Source: Pontibacter burrus (lineage in GTDB: Bacteria; Bacteroidota; Bacteroidia; Cytophagales; Hymenobacteraceae). From it: DNA of 64,000 nucleotides. Each line of letters opens with the position of its first letter. The stretch's first letter is position 1. Under the pieces are notes generated by a model that ran no database searches, was not told the DNA's origin, and worked only from the letters and a program-made list of their open reading frames with translations. Shown here one piece after another: positions 8,089 through 17,719 of this stretch. The stretch spans positions 1 through 64,000 of the forward strand of contig NZ_JAAGWD010000002.1 in assembly GCF_010686685.1 (NCBI RefSeq). Reading direction: 5' to 3'. Made by a program: the position numbers and the translations under genes.

Positions 8089-10866
8089 ATGCAGCACATT
8101 TATAAAAGAACCTTATTCCTTCTCCTGTTTCTAACCGGTGTTTTAACATCAGGTTTTGCTCAACAGAGCAGTGAGCCACGCATCACAGGAAACTACACTA
8201 ATACAAATTTTCAGAGCTTCATTAAAAGCCTGGAATCCCAGACAAACTATAGATTTTACTTCGACCCTGCAGCGGTAGATACCCTGCTGGTGAACATGCA
8301 GGTGAACAACCAGCCACTTGGCGATGTACTGAAGCAGGCTTTGGAGGGAACCAAACTGCACGCTGCTATCAGCACACAGCAGCAGGTATTCATTACCAGC
8401 GAAAGACCAATCCTTACCAGCCTGCCGGATGCTTACTTTAATAACGAAAACACCGCAGTAGTAAAACAAACAGAGCAGCTGGCAGAAATTTACATGCCAA
8501 GCCAGGAGGAACGTAAGCCTTCGCGCTCTGAGCTTAAACTGCACGAAATTGGAGTGCCGGGCAATAACAAAACAGGTAAAGCAAACCTGGCTGGAACCAT
8601 ACGCGATGCCAGAACAGGAGAAGTCATTATTGGAGCCTTTGTTTACATTGAGTCGCCTTCTATCGGAACTGCCTCTGACCAGTATGGATATTATTCCTTA
8701 ACGCTGCCTGCAGGGCGCCACGAACTTAAAGTGAAGGGGATAGGCCTGAAGAACGGGCGCCGCCAGATTATGCTGCACAGTGACGGACGTCTGGATATAG
8801 AGATGGAGGAAGAGGTTCGTACGCTGAAAGAAGTGGTAGTAGAGGCCGAGAAAGATCGCAATGTTTCGGGCCTGCAAATGGGTATGGAGCGCCTTGATAT
8901 AAGAACGATAAGACAAGTGCCTACCCCCTTTGGTGAAACCGATATTTTACGTGTAGTACTTACTTTGCCAGGCGTTAAATCGGTAGGTGAGGGTAGCACA
9001 GGTATGAACGTACGTGGGGGCTCCACAGACCAGAACCTGATCCTTTTGAACGATGCAGTGGTATATAACCCGTCGCACTTATTTGGTTTCTTCTCAGCGT
9101 TTAACCCGGATGCCCTTAAGTCGGTGGAACTATATAAAAGTGCCGTTCCTGCCAAATATGGCGGACGCTTGTCGTCGGTGCTGGAAGTAACAACCCGCGA
9201 AGGAAACAAAAAACAGCTTGCAGGCTCAGGGGGTATCGGTCTTTTAACCAGCCGTTTTACACTGGAAGGACCAATTATTAAGGACAAAAGCTCCTTCCTA
9301 GTTGGCGGACGTACTACCTACTCCGACTGGATCCTTAAAAAGCTGCCAAGCAAATCGTTTAAAAAGAGTGAGGCGTCGTTCTATGATGTAAACGCGCATA
9401 TCAGCCACGAAATCGATAGTAAAAACAACCTTTACTTTACAGGTTACCTGAGCAAAGACCGGTTTAAGTTAGCTGGCGATACGCTTTACCGTTATAACAA
9501 TCAGAATGCAAGTATTAAATGGAAGCATAACTTCCATAACAAACTATACAGTGTTGTTACAGGTACTTACAGCCACTATAGTTATGATATCTCGAATGAG
9601 GAAAACGAGGTAAACGCTGCAACTATGAAGTTCGGCCTGAACCAGGCGAGCGCGCAGCTAGACTTTAACTACTTCCCTAACTCCAATCATACCCTCGACT
9701 TTGGAGTTAGCTCGATCATGTACGAGGTTAACCCAGGAACGCTTACTGGTAACAGCACCGAATCGCTTATCAAAGAAGATAAGTTACAAACAGAAAAAGC
9801 AGTAGAAACAGCATTCTTTATATCTGATAAAATAGATGTAAGCCAGCGGCTTTCGCTATCTGTGGGTCTGCGCTATTCTATATTTAATGCATTAGGGCCA
9901 AGAGAAGTATTTTCTTACACGCCAGGTGTTCCTAAAACTATAAATACCATCACCGATACACTGACACATGGCTCAGGCCCAATTGCGACGTATCATGGCC
10001 CTGAGTTCAGGTTCTCTGCAAGGTTCGGGCTAACAGATAATTCGTCGGTGAAGGCGAGCTATAACAGGCTTCGCCAGTACGTGCACATGCTGTCTAATAC
10101 GGCATCTATGTCTCCAACCGATACCTGGAAACTGAGTGATGAAAACGTGAAGCCGCAGGTAGGAGACCAGGTAGCACTAGGCTATTACAGAAACCTGAGA
10201 GCCAACACTATCGAGTTTTCTGCAGAAGGTTATTATAAGTGGATGAAGGACTTCCTGGACTATAGAAGTGGGGCTTCCATCATTATGAACCACCATATTG
10301 AAACAGATGTGGCTAATGCAGAAGGAAAGGCATATGGTGTCGAACTGATGTTGAAGAAGGCATCGGGTAAACTGAATGGCTGGGTTAGTTATACCTATTC
10401 GCGGACCCTGGTACGTGTAGATGACGAAACTACATCCGAGATCATCAATAACGGCAACTGGTATCCGAGCAACTTCGATAAGCCACATGACTTTACCCTG
10501 ATCGGTAACTATAGATTTAGCCAGCGCTTCAGTACATCGCTTAACTTTACTTATAACACGGGCAGGCCGATTACACTACCACTGGCGAAGTATCACGACG
10601 GCAACTCATACCGCATTATTTATTCTGACCGAAACGAATACCGCATTCCGGATTACTACCGTGTAGATATGGCCCTGAACATTGAAGGAAACCATAAAGT
10701 GAGAAAACTAGCACACAGTTCCTGGACAGTGTCCGTGTATAACCTTACCGGTAGAAAGAATCCTTACTCAGTTTATTTCAAATCAGAGAATGGTAAAATC
10801 AGAGGCTATAAGATGTCGATCTTTGGTCAGCCAATTCCAACAGTAACCTACAATTTTAAGTTCTAA
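8089..10866 (+). CDS. TonB-dependent outer-membrane receptor with STN domain
   Basis: A 925-residue receptor. Order of domains: signal peptide 1-25; STN (secretin/TonB short N-terminal) domain about 35-105; carboxypeptidase-like regulatory beta-sandwich about 168-245; plug about 270-370 with LPGVKSVGEGSTGMNVRGGS and DQNLILLNDAVVYNP; then a beta-barrel ending in the aromatic terminus TVTYNFKF. STN domains usually pass a signal to a FecR-type anti-sigma factor, but no fecI/fecR pair lies next to it. The DUF4249 gene begins four bases after its stop. The imported substrate is not apparent. Confidence 0.9.
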   Translation: MQHIYKRTLFLLLFLTGVLTSGFAQQSSEPRITGNYTNTNFQSFIKSLESQTNYRFYFDPAAVDTLLVNMQVNNQPLGDVLKQALEGTKLHAAISTQQQVFITSERPILTSLPDAYFNNENTAVVKQTEQLAEIYMPSQEERKPSRSELKLHEIGVPGNNKTGKANLAGTIRDARTGEVIIGAFVYIESPSIGTASDQYGYYSLTLPAGRHELKVKGIGLKNGRRQIMLHSDGRLDIEMEEEVRTLKEVVVEAEKDRNVSGLQMGMERLDIRTIRQVPTPFGETDILRVVLTLPGVKSVGEGSTGMNVRGGSTDQNLILLNDAVVYNPSHLFGFFSAFNPDALKSVELYKSAVPAKYGGRLSSVLEVTTREGNKKQLAGSGGIGLLTSRFTLEGPIIKDKSSFLVGGRTTYSDWILKKLPSKSFKKSEASFYDVNAHISHEIDSKNNLYFTGYLSKDRFKLAGDTLYRYNNQNASIKWKHNFHNKLYSVVTGTYSHYSYDISNEENEVNAATMKFGLNQASAQLDFNYFPNSNHTLDFGVSSIMYEVNPGTLTGNSTESLIKEDKLQTEKAVETAFFISDKIDVSQRLSLSVGLRYSIFNALGPREVFSYTPGVPKTINTITDTLTHGSGPIATYHGPEFRFSARFGLTDNSSVKASYNRLRQYVHMLSNTASMSPTDTWKLSDENVKPQVGDQVALGYYRNLRANTIEFSAEGYYKWMKDFLDYRSGASIIMNHHIETDVANAEGKAYGVELMLKKASGKLNGWVSYTYSRTLVRVDDETTSEIINNGNWYPSNFDKPHDFTLIGNYRFSQRFSTSLNFTYNTGRPITLPLAKYHDGNSYRIIYSDRNEYRIPDYYRVDMALNIEGNHKVRKLAHSSWTVSVYNLTGRKNPYSVYFKSENGKIRGYKMSIFGQPIPTVTYNFKF

Positions 10867-10870
10867 GCTA

Positions 10871-12019
10871 ATGAAACCTATCAACTGGAAAAACATACTT
10901 GGTTTCCTGATTATGCTGCTTGCCACCGGATGTGTTGAACCATATGCACCGGAAGTAATACAGTCGCCAAATAGCTATTTAGTAGTAAATGGTTTTATTA
11001 ATGCTAATGGTACTACAACTATAAAACTGCAGCGCACCCAGAATCTGGATGACAATACGCCACCGCCACCAGAAAATGGTGCGATAATGATGGTAGAATC
11101 TGAAGATGGCGAAAAGTTTGGGATGGTGCAGCCGGAAAGTGGAGTTTATGTAACTGCCCCGCTTACATTAGACCCTCAGAAAAAGTATCGCCTGTTTATA
11201 CGCACAAGGACAGGCAAAGAATATGCATCCGAGTTTGTAGAGGTAAAGGAGACACCTGAGATTGATGAAGTTACCTGGAAGCCAGTGGATGATGAACTAC
11301 GCATCTATGTTTCATCGCACGACCCGAATAACAATACCTGGTACTACCGCTGGGAGTTCGAAAATACATGGCAGTTCCGCTCAGCTTTCTTTACAGCGGT
11401 AAAATATGAAAATAACGATGTTGTTTATCGCGAAGAGGGCGACCCGCAGATCTATATTTGCTGGAAGTCTGAGAAATCCACAACTATAGAAGTAGCAACT
11501 TCCAAGCAGCTTACGTCAGATGTGATGAGCAATTATAATGTGTATACAATCCCATATAATTCTGAGAAAATCTCTCATCGGTACAGTATACTTGTAAAAC
11601 AGTTTGCTATTACCCGCGAAGCGTATGATTACCTGCAGTTACTAAAGAAAAACTCTGAAAATATAGGGACGCTTTTTGATCCGCTACCATCTCAGCTTAC
11701 TGGTAACATTAAATCCCTATCTGATCCGAACGAGCCGGTTATCGGCTATATAGGAGCAACTACAGAACAAACGAAGCGCATCTTTATCGATATCAGAGAG
11801 TTGCCTAGGGAGTGGAAGCTCTTTAACGCAAGCTGCGATTTAGATACACTCTTTTTGGCAACACGAAATATCAAAGAAGCATTTGGTTCGGGAAAATTAG
11901 TGCCGGTAGACCCGCTTTATAAAGGAAGCCCTAATCCTTACGCATATACTTTCGCCCCAATACACTGCGTGGATTGCCGCGAAACAGGTACAAACGTGAA
12001 ACCTGACTTTTGGAAATAG
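10871..12019 (+). CDS. DUF4249 lipoprotein
   Basis: A 382-residue lipoprotein with lipobox LATGC (Cys21). The body is beta-rich and matches the DUF4249 pattern: an N-terminal Ig-like half (SYLVVNGFINANGTTTIKLQ) and a C-terminal half with paired cysteines near the end (HCVDC). DUF4249 genes commonly sit beside TonB receptors in Bacteroidota, as here, which suggests an accessory role at the outer membrane. The next gene starts directly after its stop codon with no intervening base. Confidence 0.85.
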   Translation: MKPINWKNILGFLIMLLATGCVEPYAPEVIQSPNSYLVVNGFINANGTTTIKLQRTQNLDDNTPPPPENGAIMMVESEDGEKFGMVQPESGVYVTAPLTLDPQKKYRLFIRTRTGKEYASEFVEVKETPEIDEVTWKPVDDELRIYVSSHDPNNNTWYYRWEFENTWQFRSAFFTAVKYENNDVVYREEGDPQIYICWKSEKSTTIEVATSKQLTSDVMSNYNVYTIPYNSEKISHRYSILVKQFAITREAYDYLQLLKKNSENIGTLFDPLPSQLTGNIKSLSDPNEPVIGYIGATTEQTKRIFIDIRELPREWKLFNASCDLDTLFLATRNIKEAFGSGKLVPVDPLYKGSPNPYAYTFAPIHCVDCRETGTNVKPDFWK

Positions 12020-14482
12020 ATGCTTAACCTTAACAATAGAAAAAAGGTGTTGAAGAACAAGTATATAGCTACAAAGCCTATAGTTAAAGCAGGTATCAGA
12101 ATTGCTTTTGGACTTTTATTTACTGTAGGAATGGCTGAACAGGCAACCGCCCAAACCAGCTATTTCAGTAATATAAACCGCGATTTAGACCAGTACCGAA
12201 GCAAAGCTTTGCAGGAGAAAGTATTCCTGCACCTGGATCGCCCTTCTTATGCCTGTGGTGAAACAATGTGGTTTAAAGTCTACGACGTAGATGGCAGCCT
12301 GCACCGCCCGCTGTCCATGAGCAAAGTAGCGTATGTTGAGGTGTTGGATGCAGCCCGCAAACCAGTGTTACAAGCAAAAGTAGCACTGCAGAATGGGAGT
12401 GGTAATGGTTCTTTCAGCCTGCCGCTTGAGCTGAAATCAGGTACTTACACGGTGCGGGCTTATACCAACTGGATGAAGAACTATAGCCCGGACTTTTATT
12501 TTGAACAGTCTGTAACTATACTTAACACATTCCAGCAACTGCAGCCGCAGGAGGCACAGCAGCCTAAAGGTTATGCCATCCAGTTTTTTCCGGAAGGTGG
12601 TAACCTGGTAGCAGGCGTACCAAATAAAGTGGCCTTTAAAGCGATAAGCGAGCAAAATGGTAAGGGCATAACTTTTACAGCGGAACTACACGATAACCGT
12701 GGAAATAAAGTAGCAGATTTTGCTCCGCATAAGTTTGGTATGGGGCATTTTACATTTACTCCGGAGCCGGGCAATAAATATGTAGCTGTAGTAAAACTGA
12801 ACGACAACCGTAGTTTCTCCACACCATTGCCTGATACAGAAGAGCAGGGATATTCATTACTGCTTGAGGATCTGGATGAGCAAAAACTGACTATTACAGT
12901 TCATCAGAAGAACTTACCTGGCGACCAGGTATATCTGTTAGGACACTCCCGCCAGATGATCACTTTTTCAGAGTCCACCTTTTTATTGCAGGGGACGGCC
13001 AAGTTTGTGATCGATAAAAAAAAACTGGCAGATGGTATTACGCATTTTACGCTATTCAGCTCCCAGCAACAACCTGTTAGCCAGCGCCTCTACTTTAAGT
13101 CGCCCGAAAACGTACTTGATCTAAAGCTTGTTACCAATCAGCATCAGTACAACACCCGCGACAAGGTAACGCTTGATATACTGGCCCAGGCTCCCGGCAA
13201 CGAAGCAATGGCTAATCTGTCTATGGCAGTATACAAACTAGACTCTTTGCAGGCAGCCCCAACTATAAGTATAAACAGTTATATGTGGCTAACCTCTGAC
13301 CTGAAAGGAACTATAGAAGAACCTGCGTACTATTTTTCTGCAGTTGGTGCATCAGATAAACAGGCCATGGATAACCTGATGCTAACGCATGGCTGGAGCC
13401 GCTTTACATGGAAAGACATTTTAGGTAAAGAACCTGCTCCATTAGCCTATGTACCGGAGTATAATGGGCACCTGCTTACAGGTAAAGTAACCTATAAGTC
13501 AACCGGTGAAGCTGCTCCGGGCGTACTTACCTACCTTGCTTCGCCAGGCAGTAATGTGCGTTTCTATAGTTCTACAAGTGCCGCTGATGGCTCGATCTTT
13601 TTTGAGTTAAAAGACTTTGCAGGGCCTAAAGATGTTTACGTTCAATCCGATTTTTCGAAGGACAGCGTGTATCATTTTCAGCTGTTTAATACGTTCTCCG
13701 AAAAATATTCTGACAGAAAGTTGCCGGAGTTTAACATCTTACCATCTGCCAGCCAGGATCTGACGCAACGCCATATACAATTACAGGCCCGTCACGCTTA
13801 TTTTGGCAACATAATTAACAAGGTAACAGCGGTTGGCATAGATAGTATTCCTTTTTACGGGCAGGCACCAGAACAGTATAAATTAGACGATTACAAGCGT
13901 TTTCAGGTGATGGAGGAAGTGTTACGCGAATACGTGACCGGCGTACTGGTACGTAAGCGCAGAGGCAAGTTCCACTTCATGGTATTAGATCGTCCGAACA
14001 GAAGCACATTCCAGAATAACCCTATGGTGTTGCTGGATGGAGTGCCCGTATTCGACCTGGACAAGATGATGGCATTTGATCCGCTGAAAATTAAAAAAGT
14101 AGATGCATTTACCACAAAGTTCTATACCGGAGCACAGATGTATGAAGGTCTGGTAAGCTTTACAACCTATTCTGGGGATATGGCAGGCTTTGAGGTAGAT
14201 CCACGTGCGTTGCTACAGTCTTACGAAGGGCTGCAATTATACCGTGAGTTTTATGCCCCAACCTACGAAACAGCAGAGCAGAAAAGCAGTACGCTCGCTG
14301 ATTTTCGCAACCTGCTCCATTGGGCACCAGAACTTAAAGTACAAACAGGTAACAGATCAGAGGCCAGCTTTTACACCTCTGATGAGGCCGGCACTTACCT
14401 GGTAGTTTTACAGGGAGTAACTGAAAACGGAGCCGCTGGAAGTAAAACATATACTTTTAAGGTAACTCCACAATTGCCATAG
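12020..14482 (+). CDS. MG-domain (alpha-2-macroglobulin-like) protein with plug-like C-terminal region
   Basis: An 820-residue exported protein. After a long N-terminus and a signal segment ending near AEQATAQ (about 45), an MG2-like start is seen: EKVFLHLDRPSYACGETMWF followed by GTYTVRAYTNWM. Repeated beta-sandwich segments continue to about 620. Residues about 660-730 resemble a TonB plug (MVLLDGVPVFDLDKMMAF, then VDAFTTKFYTGAQMYEGL), yet no beta-barrel follows. It is the last gene of the receptor operon and is followed by a strong terminator. A role in handling or docking cargo for the receptor is inference. Confidence 0.8.
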   Translation: MLNLNNRKKVLKNKYIATKPIVKAGIRIAFGLLFTVGMAEQATAQTSYFSNINRDLDQYRSKALQEKVFLHLDRPSYACGETMWFKVYDVDGSLHRPLSMSKVAYVEVLDAARKPVLQAKVALQNGSGNGSFSLPLELKSGTYTVRAYTNWMKNYSPDFYFEQSVTILNTFQQLQPQEAQQPKGYAIQFFPEGGNLVAGVPNKVAFKAISEQNGKGITFTAELHDNRGNKVADFAPHKFGMGHFTFTPEPGNKYVAVVKLNDNRSFSTPLPDTEEQGYSLLLEDLDEQKLTITVHQKNLPGDQVYLLGHSRQMITFSESTFLLQGTAKFVIDKKKLADGITHFTLFSSQQQPVSQRLYFKSPENVLDLKLVTNQHQYNTRDKVTLDILAQAPGNEAMANLSMAVYKLDSLQAAPTISINSYMWLTSDLKGTIEEPAYYFSAVGASDKQAMDNLMLTHGWSRFTWKDILGKEPAPLAYVPEYNGHLLTGKVTYKSTGEAAPGVLTYLASPGSNVRFYSSTSAADGSIFFELKDFAGPKDVYVQSDFSKDSVYHFQLFNTFSEKYSDRKLPEFNILPSASQDLTQRHIQLQARHAYFGNIINKVTAVGIDSIPFYGQAPEQYKLDDYKRFQVMEEVLREYVTGVLVRKRRGKFHFMVLDRPNRSTFQNNPMVLLDGVPVFDLDKMMAFDPLKIKKVDAFTTKFYTGAQMYEGLVSFTTYSGDMAGFEVDPRALLQSYEGLQLYREFYAPTYETAEQKSSTLADFRNLLHWAPELKVQTGNRSEASFYTSDEAGTYLVVLQGVTENGAAGSKTYTFKVTPQLP

Positions 14483-14537
14483 TTACCGGGTTCGTAAGTT
14501 CAGACTTATAGAAAAGGCAGCAATAACTGCACTTTTA

Positions 14538-14573
14538 ATGCAGCAGGTCCAACACCTGCTGCATTCCTTTTTT
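14538..14573 (+). terminator. intrinsic terminator of the receptor operon
   Basis: A perfect 10-bp stem, ATGCAGCAGG with CCTGCTGCAT, around a 7-base loop, followed by TCCTTTTTT. It lies 55 bases after the MG-domain gene. Confidence 0.9.
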
Positions 14574-14714
14574 AATACCTGGTAGGTTTGGAAGTACGGC
14601 TTTGCTCGTTTCTATAGTTGCCTATAGTCTTTGGTATAAATGGAGGCTTTACCAGCAACCAATCTGAAGAAGTCTGTACAATTTTAGGGTTGGTGCAAAC
14701 TATAGTTGCTATAA

Positions 14715-15179
14715 TTAATAGGGATGATAGGTACTTCGCTTTTTAACACCGTGTAATGTAAACTTGTAGATGGGGCAGCAGGCCAGTAAAAGCGCTGCTG
14801 CAAGAACTACAAACAAACTATAGTTCAGAGGGATTTTGGGTCCTTGGGATAGAAGCATCAGTGCAGCAGTTACAAAGGTGTATGCCGCTGTACCTATCGC
14901 AGCCCATCTCACTTTCAGGCCGAACAAAAGCATCAGCGCCAGCATTAATTCAATCAACGTAGATACTGTCCCGGCTTTCTCAGCCAAACCCCCGGACAGA
15001 TATGGTAGTAGTTTTGCAACGTAATCAATGTATGCGTCCCAATCACCCCACAATACACCTGCAGTGCCAGGTTCACCCCAATACCCCAACTTATCTGCAA
15101 CAGCAGCCAGCATAGTAAATGCTAAGCTGATACGTAAAAGCAGGACTGCGTAAGGTAAATACTTTTCCATAGGCTGCAC
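14715..15179 (-). CDS. DoxX-family membrane protein
   Basis: A 154-residue protein with four hydrophobic helices (about 7-27, 60-84, 91-109 and 116-136). The pattern LLRISLAFTMLAAVADKLGYWG and the later short loops match DoxX/DoxD-like quinone-related membrane proteins. It stands alone on the minus strand, convergent with the receptor operon. Substrate or partner is not evident. Confidence 0.75.
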   Translation of the reverse strand: MQPMEKYLPYAVLLLRISLAFTMLAAVADKLGYWGEPGTAGVLWGDWDAYIDYVAKLLPYLSGGLAEKAGTVSTLIELMLALMLLFGLKVRWAAIGTAAYTFVTAALMLLSQGPKIPLNYSLFVVLAAALLLACCPIYKFTLHGVKKRSTYHPY

Positions 15180-15404
15180 AAGAAGGAGCCGAACTATACC
15201 TGATTTATCTATTAAACGATAAACGGTTTATTTAATATAAAATCGATGCTTGATTTTGAGCTTTCCCCGGCAGGATAGCCCTCTGAAATTAAAGCGGAAT
15301 TACGGTCGTTATAGTAACATTGTTGTGATTTAATATAGTAATAATATAATATAAATAAGGGCTGGGCGTTGTAGGTTTAATCTAAAATCTAAAACCAAAA
15401 AGTT

Positions 15405-16034
15405 ATGAAAACAAAACTTTTAACCGCCACTGTGTTTGCTTTGTGTAGCATGTTCGCTTTTAGTAGCTGCGACTCAGAAGATGATGTTGATCTTGTATTA
15501 ACTGACGGGAGGTTGTATTTCGAGGCTGAGATGAACGGCAAAATGTTGCTGCTGCCGGAAGGAAAAGATGGCTACGTAAGCAAAGCATTTGTGCAAACAG
15601 AAGCTACTACTGCAGGCTGCGCAGAGATACAGCAAGTGCAGCTTGCCAGGAATAATGAGGTCAGGAAATCGATACAAATAGCATTTATAGAACAGCGCAC
15701 TTCCTGCAAGACAAACTGCGATAAAAGCAAAGCCATGCTGCATACAGGCAACTATAGTTTTGGCCGCCTGAAAACCTACGCTGATGTTCCAATGGCAGAT
15801 GGTGTTGTGATCAGGTACACAGATATAGATGGCAAAGTATGGAGTACGGATTATGGCACCGCTGACCAGAACAACAGCAGTTTCATGGTAACGGATGTAA
15901 ACGTAAATACTGCTGATAAGAAATCCCTGATGTTGGTGACTGCCGAGTTTAACTGTACACTGTACGACGAAGCAGGCAGCCAAATACAGATAACCAATGG
16001 CAAAGTTGTTAGCCGCAGTATAGTTTGCGAATAG
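15405..16034 (+). CDS. lipoprotein of unknown function
   Basis: A 209-residue predicted lipoprotein with lipobox FSSC (Cys22) followed by an acidic DSEDDVD spacer, as in many exported Bacteroidota lipoproteins. The mature part is beta-rich and holds several cysteines (CAEI, CKTNC, CTLY, final VCE) that could form disulfides. No family recognised. It stands alone, preceded by an AT-rich region and followed by a bidirectional hairpin shared with purB. Confidence 0.7.
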   Translation: MKTKLLTATVFALCSMFAFSSCDSEDDVDLVLTDGRLYFEAEMNGKMLLLPEGKDGYVSKAFVQTEATTAGCAEIQQVQLARNNEVRKSIQIAFIEQRTSCKTNCDKSKAMLHTGNYSFGRLKTYADVPMADGVVIRYTDIDGKVWSTDYGTADQNNSSFMVTDVNVNTADKKSLMLVTAEFNCTLYDEAGSQIQITNGKVVSRSIVCE

Positions 16035-16038
16035 CGTA

Positions 16039-16096
16039 AACTATAAAAAAGAAAGCCCCTGCAATTACAAGTGCAGGGGCTTTCTTTTTTATAGTT
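16039..16096. terminator. bidirectional terminator, perfect 25-bp inverted repeat with AACTATA ends
   Basis: The left arm 16039-16063 is the exact reverse complement of 16072-16096, with an 8-base loop. The GC core is GCCCCTGCA/TGCAGGGGC, flanked by A/T runs on both sides, so it can end transcription from the lipoprotein gene and from purB. The outermost seven bases on each side are AACTATA and TATAGTT. Confidence 0.9.
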
Positions 16097-16108
16097 GCTT
16101 ACTCCTTG

Positions 16109-17461
16109 TTATACCAGATCTACGCCGGTATACGAGTAAGGAGTAATCTGTTTCAGCTCTGCTTTTATAGTTTCGCTCACCTGCAGGCTATCTATAAAAG
16201 TGCCTATAGTTTGTGCCGTGATTTTCTCGTTCTTGCGGGTCAGTGCTTTCAGCGCTTCGTAAGGTTGCGGATAGCCTTCGCGGCGCAGCACGGTTTGTAT
16301 GCCTTCGGCAACTACAGCCCAGTTCTCTTCCAGGTGGTGCGTAAGGGCCTGCTCGTTCAGTTCCAGTTTACCAATGCCACGCTCCAGCGATTTTAACGCA
16401 ATAACAATATGCGCCAGTGGCACGCCTACATTGCGCAGTACGGTAGAGTCGGTGAGGTCGCGCTGCAGGCGGGAAATAGGCAGCTTAGCCGAAAGATGTT
16501 CTAAAATAGCGTTTGCTATGCCCAGGTTGCCTTCTGCATTCTCAAAGTCGATTGGGTTGACTTTATGCGGCATGGCAGACGAACCTACTTCACCAGCTTT
16601 GATCTTCTGTTTGAAATAACCCATCGATACGTATTGCCATACATCGCGTGCAAAATCGATCAGGATGGTATTCAGGCGTTTCAGGCCATCAAAGTAAGCA
16701 GCCAGGTTATCGTAGTGTTCTATCTGGGTTGTGTACTGGCTACGGCTTAGGCCAAGACTCTCCTGTACAAACTTATTTCCGAACGCAGGCCAGTCTATAG
16801 TTGGGTAAGCTACGTGGTGGGCGTTAAAGTTACCGGTGGCTCCGCCAAATTTAGCAGAGAATGGTACCTGGCGCAGCAACTCTAGCTGTCGTTCAAGGCG
16901 CTCAGCAAATACCATAATCTCTTTGCCCAGGCGTGTAGGCGATGCCGGCTGGCCATGCGTGTGAGCCAGCATCGGGATAGCTTTCCACTGTTGTGCCAGT
17001 TCCACTAAAGTATTATGCAGGTGCTGGTACATAGGTTGTAACACCAATTCATCAGCTTCTCGCATTGATAATGGGATAGCTGTGTTGTTTACATCCTGCG
17101 AAGTGAGCCCGAAATGGATAAACTCTTTATATTCACTTAAGCCCAGTACATCAAACTTATCTTTTATAAAATATTCTACCGCCTTAACATCGTGGTTAGT
17201 GGTTTTTTCAGTCTCTTTTATAGTTAGAGCGTCCTGCTCCGTAAACTGCTCGTACATGGCGCGCAGCTGCGGGAACAGGGCTTTATCTACCTGCTGCAGC
17301 TGCGGCAGTGGCAGTTCGCACAAGGCTATAAAATATTCTACTTCTACCAGTACGCGGTACCGGATCAAGCCAAATTCCGAAAAGAAACCAGCTAACTCAG
17401 CTGTGTTGCGGCGGTAACGGCCATCTACCGGCGATAGGGCAGTAAGCGATGTCAGGTTCAT
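16109..17461 (-). CDS. purB: adenylosuccinate lyase
   Basis: A 450-residue enzyme of the fumarase/aspartase superfamily. It splits adenylosuccinate to AMP and fumarate, and SAICAR to AICAR, in purine synthesis. The signature loop GSSAMPHKVNP with IDFENAEGN is intact, as are TSQDVNNTA and HTHGQPASPT, which carries the catalytic histidine. The start is placed at the ATG at 17461 (MNLTSLTALSPVDGRY), the normal family N-terminus. A longer frame reaching 17524 is open but overlaps a TATCTTTG promoter element at 17482-17489. Confidence 0.95.
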   Translation of the reverse strand: MNLTSLTALSPVDGRYRRNTAELAGFFSEFGLIRYRVLVEVEYFIALCELPLPQLQQVDKALFPQLRAMYEQFTEQDALTIKETEKTTNHDVKAVEYFIKDKFDVLGLSEYKEFIHFGLTSQDVNNTAIPLSMREADELVLQPMYQHLHNTLVELAQQWKAIPMLAHTHGQPASPTRLGKEIMVFAERLERQLELLRQVPFSAKFGGATGNFNAHHVAYPTIDWPAFGNKFVQESLGLSRSQYTTQIEHYDNLAAYFDGLKRLNTILIDFARDVWQYVSMGYFKQKIKAGEVGSSAMPHKVNPIDFENAEGNLGIANAILEHLSAKLPISRLQRDLTDSTVLRNVGVPLAHIVIALKSLERGIGKLELNEQALTHHLEENWAVVAEGIQTVLRREGYPQPYEALKALTRKNEKITAQTIGTFIDSLQVSETIKAELKQITPYSYTGVDLV

Positions 17462-17481
17462 GGGTAGGTACAGTTTTTGTT

Positions 17482-17489
17482 CAAAGATA
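17482..17489 (-). promoter_or_regulatory. candidate -7 element of purB (TATCTTTG)
   Basis: The minus strand reads TATCTTTG, a full match to the Bacteroidota TAnnTTTG -7 consensus, 20 bases before the chosen purB ATG. No TTG at the ideal spacing upstream was found, so only half the promoter is supported. Confidence 0.45.
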
Positions 17490-17719
17490 ATCAGGAAAGG
17501 CGTAGCACGCCACTTGCAACACAATTAAAACCGACACTTTCTAGTTTATTAAAATGGGACTATAGAAGTATAAGGCTATAACTATATCTAAAAAAGTGCA
17601 CGGCCGTATGTGTGGTTAAAACATAAACTACACAAAAAACCGTATCGTTAAGGGTAGCAGAATATCTGTGTACTTATTTTAGATACTGAATCTTATTAGC
17701 GTAATTCGCAGCGAATATT

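Noticed and set aside
8089..12019. SusC/SusD polysaccharide utilisation locus
   Set aside because: The lipoprotein is DUF4249-type rather than SusD, and no glycoside hydrolase or sugar regulator is nearby.
15180..15404. Operator palindrome near TTAAACGATAAACGGTTTAT upstream of the lipoprotein gene
   Set aside because: The half-sites do not match well enough, and no regulator lies next to it.
16109..17524. Longer purB start at 17524
   Set aside because: The extra residues are not family-like and cover a TATCTTTG promoter element; the ATG at 17461 gives the usual N-terminus.
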